From positions 1 through 64,000 of the forward strand of contig NZ_JBQHTG010000004.1 of NCBI RefSeq assembly GCF_052065835.1: a DNA stretch of 64,000 nucleotides. Direction: 5' to 3'. Position 1 is the first letter of the stretch, and every line of letters begins with the position of its first letter. This document shows positions 7,100 to 15,309 of this stretch, in pieces. The notes below the pieces were generated by a model. That model ran no database searches, had not been told where the DNA came from, and saw nothing but the letters and a program-made list of their open reading frames with translations. This stretch comes from Laedolimicola sp934402125. GTDB taxonomy: Bacteria; Bacillota; Clostridia; Lachnospirales; Lachnospiraceae. The position numbers were made by a program, and so were the translations under genes.

Positions 7100-9142
7100 T
7101 TATGCTGTTTTCCTTTCTTCCTCGTTCTTAGCTTCTCGCAAGGCTTTCTTCCGTGCGCCCTGCCGCTTGATCTGTGCTGCATACCGACAATCGTCACTGC
7201 AATATTTCACATCTGACCTTGTTGTGATGAACTCCTTGCCGCAATTTTCGCAGGTACACTCCCGGCTGCGGCTTTCTGCCGCCTCCTGCCGGTAGAATTT
7301 TGCCCGGCAGTTGGGGCCGCAGAACAGGGTGTTCGTCCGCCTGGATGCAAATTCCTGCCCGCAGCACTTACAGGTCAGCGTGAAGGGCTGACCGACAGCG
7401 TGTTCACCAGCCTTGATTTTCTGATACCGTTCCCGGCTTTTGATGCGATGTCGCTTGAGCTGCTCCTGCCGCTTGATTTCTTCCTCGGTCAGCTCCGGCG
7501 CGGGAAGCTCAAACTGCCCGATAAAGCGAAGGTGGATCTCCACCTCCTGCACCCGGTCACCGTCGATGCGCTCCGGGGCGTGGACGATGATTTTCTCAAT
7601 AAACTCGTTGATCATGGGCGTGGTCAGCTCAGAAAAATCGGTGTACTTCTTCGCCAGCTCCAGAAACTGCTCCACGCGGGCGGTGTCTTCAGCGAAAGCG
7701 GACAGCTTTTCTTCTGCTTCTGCGACAGAGGCTTGCAGCGTTTTCTGCTCCGCTTCATAATCTGCCAGCAGACTGTCAAAGCGTTCATCGGTGATACGCC
7801 CGACGGCAAAGGATTCATAGAGCTTTTTGATGATGGTGTCCAGCTCAGCAATGCGCTTTTTGTCCTTGCTCAACCTTCGCTTGGCGTCCTTGGCCGCCTC
7901 CGTCTGCCGGAGCTGGGAGGCGGAGCGCACCTTTTCCATGAACGCCGCCTGATTGGAAATCGCAAAGGTACTGACCGTGCGGATGGTGTCCAGAATCAGT
8001 GTGCGCAGGGCCTTGGTCGTGATATAGTGGCCGCAGCAGGCGGCGGTACGCTTCTGGCGGGCGAGGGTATAGGAGGAACAATCGAAGAAGTCAGATGGAT
8101 AGGGATTGTTCTCTGTGCCGCCTTTGGAGCGGTGATTATACATCTTCTCGCCGCAATCGGCGCAGTACAAAAGGCCGGTCAGCGGATTCGCTTCACCCAG
8201 CGTGTCGATGCGCTTGGGCGTCTTGCGGAGCTTTTGTGCAAGCTCCCATGTTTCCCTGTCCACAATGGCCTCGTGGGTATTCTCGAAGATCAGCCAGTCC
8301 TCCCTGGGATTCATCACGGCGTTTTTATCTTTATAGGACTGCTTGTGGGAGCGGAAATTCACCGTATGCCCCATATACTCCGGCTTGGAGAGGATCTGTC
8401 CCACGACATAGCCGCTCCAGTTATAGGGATTGGAAAATTCCTCTTTGCTTTTCCAGATGCCCTTGCCCTGCTTGCCGAAGTACACAGCAGGTGTTTCCAC
8501 CTTATCCTCAAAAAGAATACGGGCAATATCGTATGGGCCTTTGCCCTCAATGGTCAAGCGGAAAATGCGGCGCACCACGGCGGCGGCTTCCTCGTCGATC
8601 AGCCAATGGTATTTGTTTTCCGGGTCTTTCCTGTAGCCATAGATGGCGCAGTTGGTGGTAGGCTTGCCGGATTCCCCTTTGACACGAATGGCGGTTTTCT
8701 GCTTGCGGCTCAGATCGCGCAGATACCATTCGTTCATGATGTTGAGGAAGGGGGCAAATTCATTGCTGTTCTGGTCATCGCTGTCCACGCTGTTGGCGAT
8801 GGCAACAAAGTGAACGCCGTGCTGCCGGAAGAATACCTCCGTGTAAAATCCGGTTTGCAGATAGTCTCGCCCCGCCCGGCTCATATCCTTGACGATCACA
8901 TGAGCAACCTTGCCTGCCTCAATATCCGCGATGAGCTGCTTCCACGCTGGACGCTCAAAGTTGCCGCCGCTCCAGCCGTCGTCGGTATAGTGCCGACAGT
9001 TGGTGTAGCCCCTTTGCTGGGCATAGCTTTCGAGGTATTTTTTCTGATTCACGATGGAATTGCTGTCCCCGGCGTTGTCATCGTCGCGGGACAGCCGCTC
9101 ATAGAGAGCGGTGATTTTGCTTTCAGTCTGTTTCGCACTCAT
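7100..9142 (-). CDS. Large serine recombinase (TnpX/TndX type)
   Basis: 680 aa. The resolvase domain starts at residue about 9 with TALYERLSRDDD, placing the catalytic Ser at residue 18; HVIVKDMSRAGRDYLQTG carries the conserved arginines. A recombinase domain (GYRKDPENKYHWLIDEEAA) and a zinc-ribbon domain (LLYCADCGEKMYNH..CSSYT) with a coiled coil (about 420-520) follow. Unusually, the C-terminus has two more Cys clusters (CKCCGQEF..CGPNC and CENCGKEF..CSDDC). This enzyme excises and inserts the element. Its start overlaps the TnpW stop in an ATGA. Confidence 0.95.
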   Translation of the reverse strand: MSAKQTESKITALYERLSRDDDNAGDSNSIVNQKKYLESYAQQRGYTNCRHYTDDGWSGGNFERPAWKQLIADIEAGKVAHVIVKDMSRAGRDYLQTGFYTEVFFRQHGVHFVAIANSVDSDDQNSNEFAPFLNIMNEWYLRDLSRKQKTAIRVKGESGKPTTNCAIYGYRKDPENKYHWLIDEEAAAVVRRIFRLTIEGKGPYDIARILFEDKVETPAVYFGKQGKGIWKSKEEFSNPYNWSGYVVGQILSKPEYMGHTVNFRSHKQSYKDKNAVMNPREDWLIFENTHEAIVDRETWELAQKLRKTPKRIDTLGEANPLTGLLYCADCGEKMYNHRSKGGTENNPYPSDFFDCSSYTLARQKRTAACCGHYITTKALRTLILDTIRTVSTFAISNQAAFMEKVRSASQLRQTEAAKDAKRRLSKDKKRIAELDTIIKKLYESFAVGRITDERFDSLLADYEAEQKTLQASVAEAEEKLSAFAEDTARVEQFLELAKKYTDFSELTTPMINEFIEKIIVHAPERIDGDRVQEVEIHLRFIGQFELPAPELTEEEIKRQEQLKRHRIKSRERYQKIKAGEHAVGQPFTLTCKCCGQEFASRRTNTLFCGPNCRAKFYRQEAAESRSRECTCENCGKEFITTRSDVKYCSDDCRYAAQIKRQGARKKALREAKNEEERKTA

Positions 9143-9348
9143 GATGCGCTCCTTTCAGACTGTCGGCTCATTTGTGGTGTCTCCATTATACCATAGGTTC
9201 CGTCGTTTGTAACCATATCATTGCGTACAATCCGCAAAATTTTATCCTCCATGGTCTCGCCGCCGCTTTCGTTGAACACGACCCTGACCTTGTAGGTGGT
9301 GCCGCCGATCCGGCGAATGATAAACTGTTCTCGTTTGTTCTGCTCCAT
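9139..9348 (-). CDS. tnpW: TnpW family transposon protein
   Basis: 69 aa, starting MEQNKREQFIIRRIGGTTYKV, chosen because AAGGAGG lies six bases before this ATG. A second possible start at 9441 (MKKQQKD) in the same frame also has an AAGGAGG nine bases upstream, so a 100-aa form is conceivable. The core FIIRRIGGTTYKVRVVF...GETMEDKILRIVRND matches TnpW proteins that accompany TnpX-type recombinases in Tn4451-like elements. The role is not established. It overlaps the recombinase start by 4 bp. Confidence 0.82.
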   Translation of the reverse strand: MEQNKREQFIIRRIGGTTYKVRVVFNESGGETMEDKILRIVRNDMVTNDGTYGIMETPQMSRQSERSAS

Positions 9349-9359
9349 AGGCATCCTCC

Positions 9360-9388
9360 TTGCGTGATTGGTTGGTTTTTGATATAAT
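9360..9388 (+). promoter_or_regulatory. Candidate sigma-A promoter for the sigma-like gene
   Basis: TTGCGT (9360-9365) and TATAAT (9383-9388) are 17 bp apart and read toward the plus-strand gene at 9597. A perfect 7-bp hairpin GTTGGCT-GTA-AGCCAAC (9401-9417) follows in the leader. It starts 11 bases upstream of the tnpW start, so the two transcripts diverge. Confidence 0.5.
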
Positions 9389-9596
9389 GTGGTTGGTTCC
9401 GTTGGCTGTAAGCCAACCGTGTCTTTCTGCTGCTTTTTCATGCTCCATATCCTCCTTTTCTTCGCTGGCGATTCCAAAAGTAATCTGTGTATTCTGCTAT
9501 AAGATTACTCCATCTACTAATAGGAGAAATAAGGGGTGTAAATCGGAACTGTTTTTGAAAAAAAGAAAAATATTTTTTCGGGGAGGTGAAGCTGCC

Positions 9597-10529
9597 GTGG
9601 AACCATGGGAGGATGAACTGCTGCTGGATGATGATTTTTCCGATGAGGAAGAAGATACCGAGGAGCAAATAGAGGAAAACGACCTTGAAATGGATGCGGA
9701 CAGCTTTGCCGATTGGGAGGATGCGTCTGACGGTCCGCCGGTGGACGAGACGCTGGAGGAAGCGCTTACCGAGGAACGTACTCTTGAGCTGGAAAGCGAG
9801 CTGGAGCAGGACGAGCATCCCAGAGACTATGATACCGAGCTGGAGGACGAGGAGGAAGAAGCCGCGCCCACCAGCGAAAAACGACTCAAGCGGGAAATTC
9901 GTGCAGAGGCGTTGAAGCGTTTAGAGGAAGCAGCCCGGACAGAATCGGATTTTTTGACTGTGGTAGACGAGTGGAACAAGCTGGACAGGAACCGGGAGCG
10001 CCGGGAGCGTGACCACGAAAACCTGCGCGGGGATGTTCCGTTGGAGTTTCAGGCTGTACCTGATCCGAAGATTGCTCCCTTCTGGATGAATCTGCCGAGG
10101 TTCCGCCAGCTCTGTCAGGGAAATTTTCTCGACATCATCTTCTCCTGCCCCTACGAGCTGCACGAGCTGACTGCGAACCGTTTTCTCTCCAAGCTCTTTT
10201 TCACCCTCAGTGATGAGCAGAAGGAGGTGCTGTATTACCTGTTTGTCAAGCAATACAGCACCACAAGGCTTGCAGCCATCCGTGGACAATCCGACCGGAA
10301 TATCCGAAAGCTGCGGATGACCATTCAAAAAAAGCTGCAAAAGCGGATGTATGAGCATCTGAGTGAAAAGCTGGAGAAGGACTACAGCATTACCCTGCGG
10401 GAGCGCGAATTCATGGAGAAATATGAAGCGTCGATGCAAACCATGGGCAAGGATGCCGTGATCCGCCGGGAGAACAAAACAAAACCGAGAAAAAAGAAAG
10501 CCGCCCTTGACGATGTCAAGGACGGTTGA
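9597..10529 (+). CDS. Sigma-70-like HTH protein with acidic N-terminus
   Basis: 310 aa with a GTG start (VEPWEDELLLDDD), preceded by GGGGAGGTG; the open frame upstream of it has no coding character. Residues 1-90 are extremely acidic (long Asp/Glu runs). The C-terminal part has FFTLSDEQKEVLYYLFVKQY then RLAAIRGQSDRNIRKLRMTI, resembling sigma-factor region 4 with a helix-turn-helix. It is probably a transcription factor of the element; there is no clear region 2, so it may not be a full sigma factor. It runs opposite to the recombinase and starts a plus-strand group with the next two genes. Confidence 0.6.
   Translation: MEPWEDELLLDDDFSDEEEDTEEQIEENDLEMDADSFADWEDASDGPPVDETLEEALTEERTLELESELEQDEHPRDYDTELEDEEEEAAPTSEKRLKREIRAEALKRLEEAARTESDFLTVVDEWNKLDRNRERRERDHENLRGDVPLEFQAVPDPKIAPFWMNLPRFRQLCQGNFLDIIFSCPYELHELTANRFLSKLFFTLSDEQKEVLYYLFVKQYSTTRLAAIRGQSDRNIRKLRMTIQKKLQKRMYEHLSEKLEKDYSITLREREFMEKYEASMQTMGKDAVIRRENKTKPRKKKAALDDVKDG
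10501..10525. repeat. Inverted repeat at the end of the sigma-like gene
   Basis: CCGCCCTTGAC-GAT-GTCAAGGACGG, arms nearly perfect, covers the last codons of the sigma-like gene. There is no T-run after it. It could be a weak terminator or processing site, or a binding site for the downstream promoter region at about 10,530-10,560. Confidence 0.45.
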
Positions 10530-10585
10530 TACAATGGTAATATGGTTAATATATAGATGGATTACGAATTGAGAGGAACAGCGTT

Positions 10586-11500
10586 ATGAATAATCTGTTT
10601 GCGCAGTCCCGTTCCCATTGGGTGCGGTATGACCGCTATGAGATCAAGACCGGTAAGGACGGGAAACGCTATATCACGCCGGAAAAGACGGCAAAGCCCG
10701 ATGTCTATAACCCGCTGAAGGAATCCTCCGAGATGGTGCTGGAGGCGCTGAACGTAGGGATGCTGATGATGAACCGCAGCCCGGAGGATGAGGTGGAAAA
10801 GGCAATTCTGGCTTTTGTGACCCATTATGGTCTGTTGGGGCTGATGACGGCGCTGCCCACCACGCCGTCCTTTATGGACTATGAGGCAGTCTATCTGCCG
10901 AAGAATCACTTCATCAAGGAAGAAAGCATGGCAACAGAGGACTACCTTGCCCTGTTCTATCCCTTTGACAAATTGGATGTAGTGAAAAAAGGCGTGGAAT
11001 CCAGTTGGAATGTTTCCGGGGATAATATGATGATTGCCCTGACCATGACCTTCATGGATGAGCCGATGGCAAAGAACATGAGCTTCCAGCGGGAATATGC
11101 AGAACCGTATGATTGGGTGGCGCAGCAGTTCAAGGATTGGGCGTTCACGCTGACTACCTCTGTTTTGTACTATAACGACTACGACAGCATTGATGAGGAC
11201 ACAAGAAATCTTTACCGCAAGGCCATGGCTGCCTTCGGCGGCATTGCGCCTACCTATCATATCGAACTGCTGGAGAAACCGACCATCTATTGGGACTTCC
11301 ATTCCCTGCTGCTGGGCATCCAGATGATGTTCAGCTTTATGCTGGTGGACGATACAAAACCCCTGCGGCTGTGCAAGCACTGCCAGAAGGTATTCCTCGG
11401 CAGCCGGGCCAACTCCGCGTTTTGCAGCGCCCGGTGCAAGAATCAGTATAATGTCTATAAAACACGGGCAAAGAGCCGGGAGGATAAAGAGAATGGATGA
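10586..11500 (+). CDS. Unknown protein with C-terminal zinc ribbon
   Basis: 304 aa, starting MNNLFAQSRSHWVRYDRYE. I do not recognise a named family with certainty. Most of the protein is a helical globular region without obvious motifs. The C-terminus has LCKHCQKVFLGSRANSAFCSARCKNQYN (four-Cys ribbon like those of CGNR-type DNA-binding proteins), followed by a basic tail. Its stop overlaps the RhuM start by 8 bp, so the two are translated together. A DNA-binding role in the element is plausible but inferred only from the ribbon. Confidence 0.7.
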   Translation: MNNLFAQSRSHWVRYDRYEIKTGKDGKRYITPEKTAKPDVYNPLKESSEMVLEALNVGMLMMNRSPEDEVEKAILAFVTHYGLLGLMTALPTTPSFMDYEAVYLPKNHFIKEESMATEDYLALFYPFDKLDVVKKGVESSWNVSGDNMMIALTMTFMDEPMAKNMSFQREYAEPYDWVAQQFKDWAFTLTTSVLYYNDYDSIDEDTRNLYRKAMAAFGGIAPTYHIELLEKPTIYWDFHSLLLGIQMMFSFMLVDDTKPLRLCKHCQKVFLGSRANSAFCSARCKNQYNVYKTRAKSREDKENG

Positions 11501-12515
11501 GAATATGGCACTTACCCCATACGAGACAAGAGAAATTTTGTTTTACAAGACCGATAACGGCGATGTCAAGGTTGAAATTCTGCTATATCAGGAGAATTTA
11601 TGGCTGACGCAGGCAAAGATGGCGGAGCTGTTTGAGGTGCAGAAAGCGGCCATCTCAAAGCACCTGAAGAATATCTTTGTATCCGGTGAATTGATGGAGG
11701 ATTCAGTTGTTTCCGTTTTGGAAACAACTGCGGCAGACGGGAAAAAATATCCCACACGGTACTATAATCTGGATGCGATTATTGCGGTCGGTTATCGGGT
11801 GAACTCCAAAAAGGCCACCATGTTCCGCATATGGGCAAACAGGATATTGAAGGAGTATATTATCAAGGGCTATGTCATGGACGATGAGCGCCTGAAAGAG
11901 CCGCAGAACTTCTTCGGGAAGGATTATTTTGAGGAACAGCTGGAGCGCATCCGTGATATTCGCGCCAGTGAACGGCGCTTTTATCAGAAAATCACGGATA
12001 TCTATTCCCAATGCAGCGCAGACTATGACGTGGACAGCCCTGTGACAAAAGAATTTTTCGCCACCGTACAAAACAAACTGCATTACGCAATTACAAAGCA
12101 CACCGCAGCGGAGATCATCTACGACCGGGCAGACAGCACGAAACCGAATATGGGCCTGACAACATGGAAAAATGCACCGGGCGGCAGAATCCGAAAATCC
12201 GATGTTGTGATAGCGAAGAACTACTTGGACGAAACCGAGATAGGAAGCCTGAACGAGATCGTCACGATGTATCTTGATTATGCCGAGCGGCAGGCACGCC
12301 GTGGAAACATCATGTATATGCGGGATTGGGTCGCACGGCTGGATGCGTTTTTGCAGTTCAACGAGGAAGAAGTGCTGCATCATAAAGGAAAAGTGACAGC
12401 AGCCATTGCAAAAGCCTTTGCCGAGAGCGAATTTGAGAAATACCGTGTCATTCAGGATCGGCAGTATCAGAGCGATTTTGACCGACTTGTAGCCAGCACC
12501 GAGGAAAAGGATTAA
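11493..12515 (+). CDS. RhuM family protein
   Basis: 340 aa, starting MDENMALTPYETREILFYKT, with GGGAGG upstream, inside the end of the previous gene. It matches RhuM: WLTQAKMAELFEVQKAAISKHLKNIF (helix-turn-helix, about residues 35-60), the YYNLDAIIAVGYRVNSKKATMFRIWAN segment, and a C-terminal domain with DYAERQARRG and MYMRDWV. RhuM was named in Salmonella SPI-3; its biochemical function is unknown. In Firmicute elements it is common accessory cargo, often near toxin-antitoxin or restriction genes. A convergent terminator follows. Confidence 0.9.
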   Translation: MDENMALTPYETREILFYKTDNGDVKVEILLYQENLWLTQAKMAELFEVQKAAISKHLKNIFVSGELMEDSVVSVLETTAADGKKYPTRYYNLDAIIAVGYRVNSKKATMFRIWANRILKEYIIKGYVMDDERLKEPQNFFGKDYFEEQLERIRDIRASERRFYQKITDIYSQCSADYDVDSPVTKEFFATVQNKLHYAITKHTAAEIIYDRADSTKPNMGLTTWKNAPGGRIRKSDVVIAKNYLDETEIGSLNEIVTMYLDYAERQARRGNIMYMRDWVARLDAFLQFNEEEVLHHKGKVTAAIAKAFAESEFEKYRVIQDRQYQSDFDRLVASTEEKD

Positions 12516-12522
12516 AACGCAG

Positions 12523-12562
12523 AAATGCCCGCTATCGGCCGTACAGCCAATAACGGGCATTT
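12523..12562. terminator. Bidirectional terminator between rhuM and tnpV
   Basis: AAATGCCCG (12523-12531) pairs with CGGGCATTT (12554-12562) with a 22-nt loop, in the 48-bp gap between convergent genes. A-rich and T-rich flanks are short but fit use in both directions. Confidence 0.75.
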
Positions 12563-12563
12563 G

Positions 12564-12935
12564 TCATTCATATACGAGCTCGGTCAGAACGATTTCCTCC
12601 GCACGATTGCGGATGCTGTTCATGCGGCGCACCCATTCCATTTGCTCGGCGGCCTTGAGTGCTTCGGTCACACCCTCCTGCTTCGCCATATCAGAAACGA
12701 TGATTGCCATGCGCTCATTGCAGGCTTGGTCGATCTCGGCAAGGTGACGATGCAGCGTTCCGCTTGTGAGCAAGTTTGCATAGAGAACTGGACGATGTTC
12801 TTTCAGATAGCTGCGACGCATACGCCCGTACTTGCCGATCTGGTATTCTGGTTCGTCCGGCAGCGCAAGGTTCGGGATAAGATAATCACCCTCCTGACGG
12901 TAAGTGCCGCCCATTTCTTCAAATAGAGATTTCAT
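12564..12935 (-). CDS. tnpV: TnpV family transposon protein
   Basis: 123 aa, starting MKSLFEEMGGTYRQEGDYLIPNL, with AAGGAGC upstream. The whole length fits TnpV of Tn4451-like elements (GKYGRMRRSYLKEHRPVLYANLLTSGTLHRHL). It is a small helical protein of unknown role in mobilization or excision. It is the last gene I can confidently assign to this element; the right end probably lies between about 12,950 and 13,110, where I see a hairpin (GGTGG-GAGAAA-CCACC, 13046-13061) but no readable attachment site. Confidence 0.88.
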   Translation of the reverse strand: MKSLFEEMGGTYRQEGDYLIPNLALPDEPEYQIGKYGRMRRSYLKEHRPVLYANLLTSGTLHRHLAEIDQACNERMAIIVSDMAKQEGVTEALKAAEQMEWVRRMNSIRNRAEEIVLTELVYE

Positions 12936-13117
12936 AAGAATCAGCTCCTTTTGGTGTTGTTTTTTAGCGGTTATAAGGGCTTTTTTACTCCTTTCCTACA
13001 ACTGCTGTTCCATTCACCACAAATGAGCCGCAGTCATATGTATTAGGTGGGAGAAACCACCCTCTACATAGTAACTCTTGGTTGGAGATAGAATTGCTCT
13101 CGCCCTGTAAATCATCA

Positions 13118-13426
13118 TCACGGCTCAAGCCGACCGAGATCTATGCACATCGGCTGAAGTGCAATATCGGTCTTGGCCATCATGTGAACCGGGCAGGCCT
13201 CAATATGTCCCGCTATGTTGAAGATACCAAGCATTCCACTGACAGGAACGATTTTCGGAATCTTCTTAAAAGGAACTCTGTCACCGAATGCGCTAGCCGG
13301 AATGTTCAGCTGCTCATCATTGTGAAGCGTGACCTTCAGGACATTTTCGTTGATCACCTGAACGGTAGACACACAGTCTGTGTTGATCATGATGCATCTT
13401 TCTTTACTGTCTAAAATCTTATTCAC
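13118..13426 (-). CDS. Small protein of unknown function
   Basis: 102 aa with a GTG start (VNKILDSKERCIMINTDCVS); GGAGG stands eight bases before it. An internal ATG (MINTDC, 13390) is an alternative. The protein is beta-rich in appearance (STVQVINENVLKVTLHNDEQLNIPASAFGD), ending DLGRLEP. There is no transmembrane segment and no motif I recognise. It lies directly downstream (same strand) of a 560-bp non-coding region with extensive inverted repeats, which may be its leader or a separate RNA. Confidence 0.6.
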   Translation of the reverse strand: MNKILDSKERCIMINTDCVSTVQVINENVLKVTLHNDEQLNIPASAFGDRVPFKKIPKIVPVSGMLGIFNIAGHIEACPVHMMAKTDIALQPMCIDLGRLEP

Positions 13427-13559
13427 TCTAAAAACCTCCAAATGTTTTCTTGAATATTCTTGCTGCCAGTGGTGTGGACAAAGGCAGCGTTTGCTTAATC
13501 GCAAAAGAATACGGCGGAATACGAAACAATTTCTCGAACGCAGTCCGCCGCATGGTTTT

Positions 13560-13990
13560 CACTATTAAGTTTAGGTCGTTCTAATTCTCAATCACATTTG
13601 TCCCCGACACCCCTGACTGAATATGGGAACCCTCCGGCCCGCGTCCTGGTCTGGACACTCATAGACCGTTTTACCTCCCCGTGGAGCTCACCGGGCCGCC
13701 CGCATTACTGCGACTAGACGGAAGTATCATTGTCCCGCATATGCTTCATGGCAATCAGATCGTACCAACAGATCTGTTCTGTCTCTCTGTAGATCGCTCG
13801 TCCTTAAGGAGTCATGGCGGCAGAAAACTTGTTGCTCCACATATAACGGATATGAACCGGAGGGTTGCATATTCAGCTTTCAAGGTTCGTCAGGAATGTC
13901 TCCTGACCTCCTCACTTACCCTACGTGGAGAAAAAATCACCAAGTTGGTGTGCTTCCTCAAAAGTTTTTCAAAAAAATTTTGAGCAAATA
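13560..13990 (-). ncRNA. Candidate large structured RNA (unidentified)
   Basis: The gap 13,427-14,137 has no gene. Within it, CTGAATATGGGAACCCTCCG (13617-13636) and the region 13857-13876 (CCGGAGGGTTGCATATTCAG) form a long inverted repeat of about 20 bp with one indel/mismatch, enclosing about 220 bp that holds several further hairpins (on the minus strand GTCAGGA-GACAT-TCCTGAC just outside, GGTCT..AGACC, TCCTTAAGGA, CAGATCTG). A CACC-AACT-GGTG hairpin with T-run starts the block near 13,950. Strand is assumed from the downstream gene. This could be an RNA with a closing stem or a small non-coding repeat element; I cannot name a family. Confidence 0.35.
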
Positions 13991-14026
13991 AAAAAAGGCT
14001 GCACCACCATTTCTGGCAATGCAGCC
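13990..14026 (-). terminator. Rho-independent terminator
   Basis: GGCTGCA (13997-14003) and TGCAGCC (14020-14026); on the minus strand the stem is followed by seven T (13990-13996). It is the second of two tandem terminators after the rubrerythrin gene. Confidence 0.85.
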
Positions 14027-14066
14027 TTAAGCTATATTCTGATTCTTCTTATGCGCTTATAAAACA

Positions 14067-14108
14067 AATCGCCCAATGACAAACCTTCCGACTTGCCATT
14101 GAGCGATT
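14067..14108 (-). terminator. Terminator of the rubrerythrin operon
   Basis: AATCGCCCAATG (14067-14078) pairs with CATTGAGCGATT (14097-14108), one mismatch, followed on the minus strand by TTGTTTT. It is 29 bp after the rubrerythrin stop codon. Confidence 0.8.
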
Positions 14109-14137
14109 AAACTGGAATTTAATGTCCCTGCTTGAAA

Positions 14138-15307
14138 TCAATAGTTCTCAGCATTGATTTCGAAATAAGCCTGAGGATGAGCGCATACCGGGCAGATTTC
14201 CGGAGCCTTTGTTCCGACTACGATATGACCGCAGTTGCGGCATTCCCAAACCTTGACTTCACTCTTAGCGAACACTTCCTGCGCCTCCACATTATGAAGC
14301 AGAGCTCTGTAACGCTCTTCGTGATGTTTTTCGATGGCTGCGACAGCACGGAATTTAGCAGCGAGTTCAGGGAATCCTTCCTTTTCAGCAGTATCAGCAA
14401 AACCGGCATACATGTCAGTCCACTCATAGTTTTCACCATCAGCGGCAGCACCGAGATTTTCAGCAGTAGTGCCGATTCCGTTCAGTTCCTTGAACCACAT
14501 TTTCGCGTGCTCTTTCTCATTATCGGCAGTCTTTTGGAAAAGAGCGGAAATTTGCTCAAAGCCATCCTTTTTTGCCTGAGAAGCAAAATAGGTGTACTTG
14601 TTTCTTGCCTGAGATTCGCCTGCAAAAGCAGCCTCAAGATTCTTTTCAGTCTGTGTTCCTGCATAAGGATTGGATTTCTTTTCTTCTACCAGCTCCAGCT
14701 TGTCGCCTTTTGCATGGCAGAGTGGGCACTCAGGCTCAACACCATCTTCAACCTGGAATACCTGACCGCATACGAGACACTTGTAAGTTTTCATTTTCTT
14801 ATCCTCTTTCTTTTCATTATTGGGAATTATGTTCAAAAGTCTTTTTGCCGCTTCAACTGGGAAATCCAGTGTGGGCGGATTTTCTATCAGTTCCTTCAGT
14901 AATTCGTGAGCATTGTCACTCTGCGGAAGCATATATCCTGCTTCACGAAGAACATCCTCCGAAATCAGTCTTTCAGACTTGGATATTGCTTTCATAAGAC
15001 GATAAAGTCCGTCCAGACCAGTGGTCTCAGCAACCTGAAGTGCGGCTTTCTCGCCGTCAGCTTTATTCTGAGCCAAAGTATTTAACACACTACGTACCGC
15101 ATCTGTTTTGGATTGTTGTACGGGGTATTCCACCGGCACCATACTGATTGCTCCGCTTGGGCAGGCCTCAGCACATACGCCGCAGCCGATACACTTATTC
15201 ACATCAATAATACTGTTCTCAGTATCTGTTGCTCCGACCGGGCAAACATAAAGGCAAAGGCAGTCTTTGGTGCAAAGGCGAAGATTTCTGACAGCTATCT
15301 TTTTCAT
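14138..15307 (-). CDS. Ferredoxin-rubredoxin-rubrerythrin-rubredoxin fusion
   Basis: 389 aa. Residues 10-50 hold two Fe-S Cys clusters: a second, canonical one (C39, C42, C45, C49-P) and a first with unusual spacing (C12, C16, C18, C22-P). A helical linker (75-165) follows, then a rubredoxin knuckle pair (C177-x2-C180, C194-x2-C197), a rubrerythrin four-helix di-iron domain (GESQA near 231, NEKEHAKM near 264-270, EKHHEERY near 326-333) and a last rubredoxin pair (C356-x2-C359, C372-x2-C375). Rubrerythrins reduce hydrogen peroxide in anaerobes; the ferredoxin end could feed electrons. ATG at codon 172 (14794) has GAGGA upstream, so a separate 218-aa rubrerythrin could also be made. Its start lies 2 bp after the upstream gene. 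Confidence 0.9.
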   Translation of the reverse strand: MKKIAVRNLRLCTKDCLCLYVCPVGATDTENSIIDVNKCIGCGVCAEACPSGAISMVPVEYPVQQSKTDAVRSVLNTLAQNKADGEKAALQVAETTGLDGLYRLMKAISKSERLISEDVLREAGYMLPQSDNAHELLKELIENPPTLDFPVEAAKRLLNIIPNNEKKEDKKMKTYKCLVCGQVFQVEDGVEPECPLCHAKGDKLELVEEKKSNPYAGTQTEKNLEAAFAGESQARNKYTYFASQAKKDGFEQISALFQKTADNEKEHAKMWFKELNGIGTTAENLGAAADGENYEWTDMYAGFADTAEKEGFPELAAKFRAVAAIEKHHEERYRALLHNVEAQEVFAKSEVKVWECRNCGHIVVGTKAPEICPVCAHPQAYFEINAENY

Positions 15308-15309
15308 CG

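Noticed and set aside
7400..9196. Long open frame (598 codons) on the plus strand opposite the serine recombinase
   Set aside because: It is the mirror of a GC-rich real gene; the translation has no domains, and the minus-strand gene has complete motifs and a ribosome site.
13681..13983. 100-codon plus-strand frame in the structured block
   Set aside because: No ribosome site, no protein-like pattern, and it crosses the long inverted repeat. I treat the block as non-coding.
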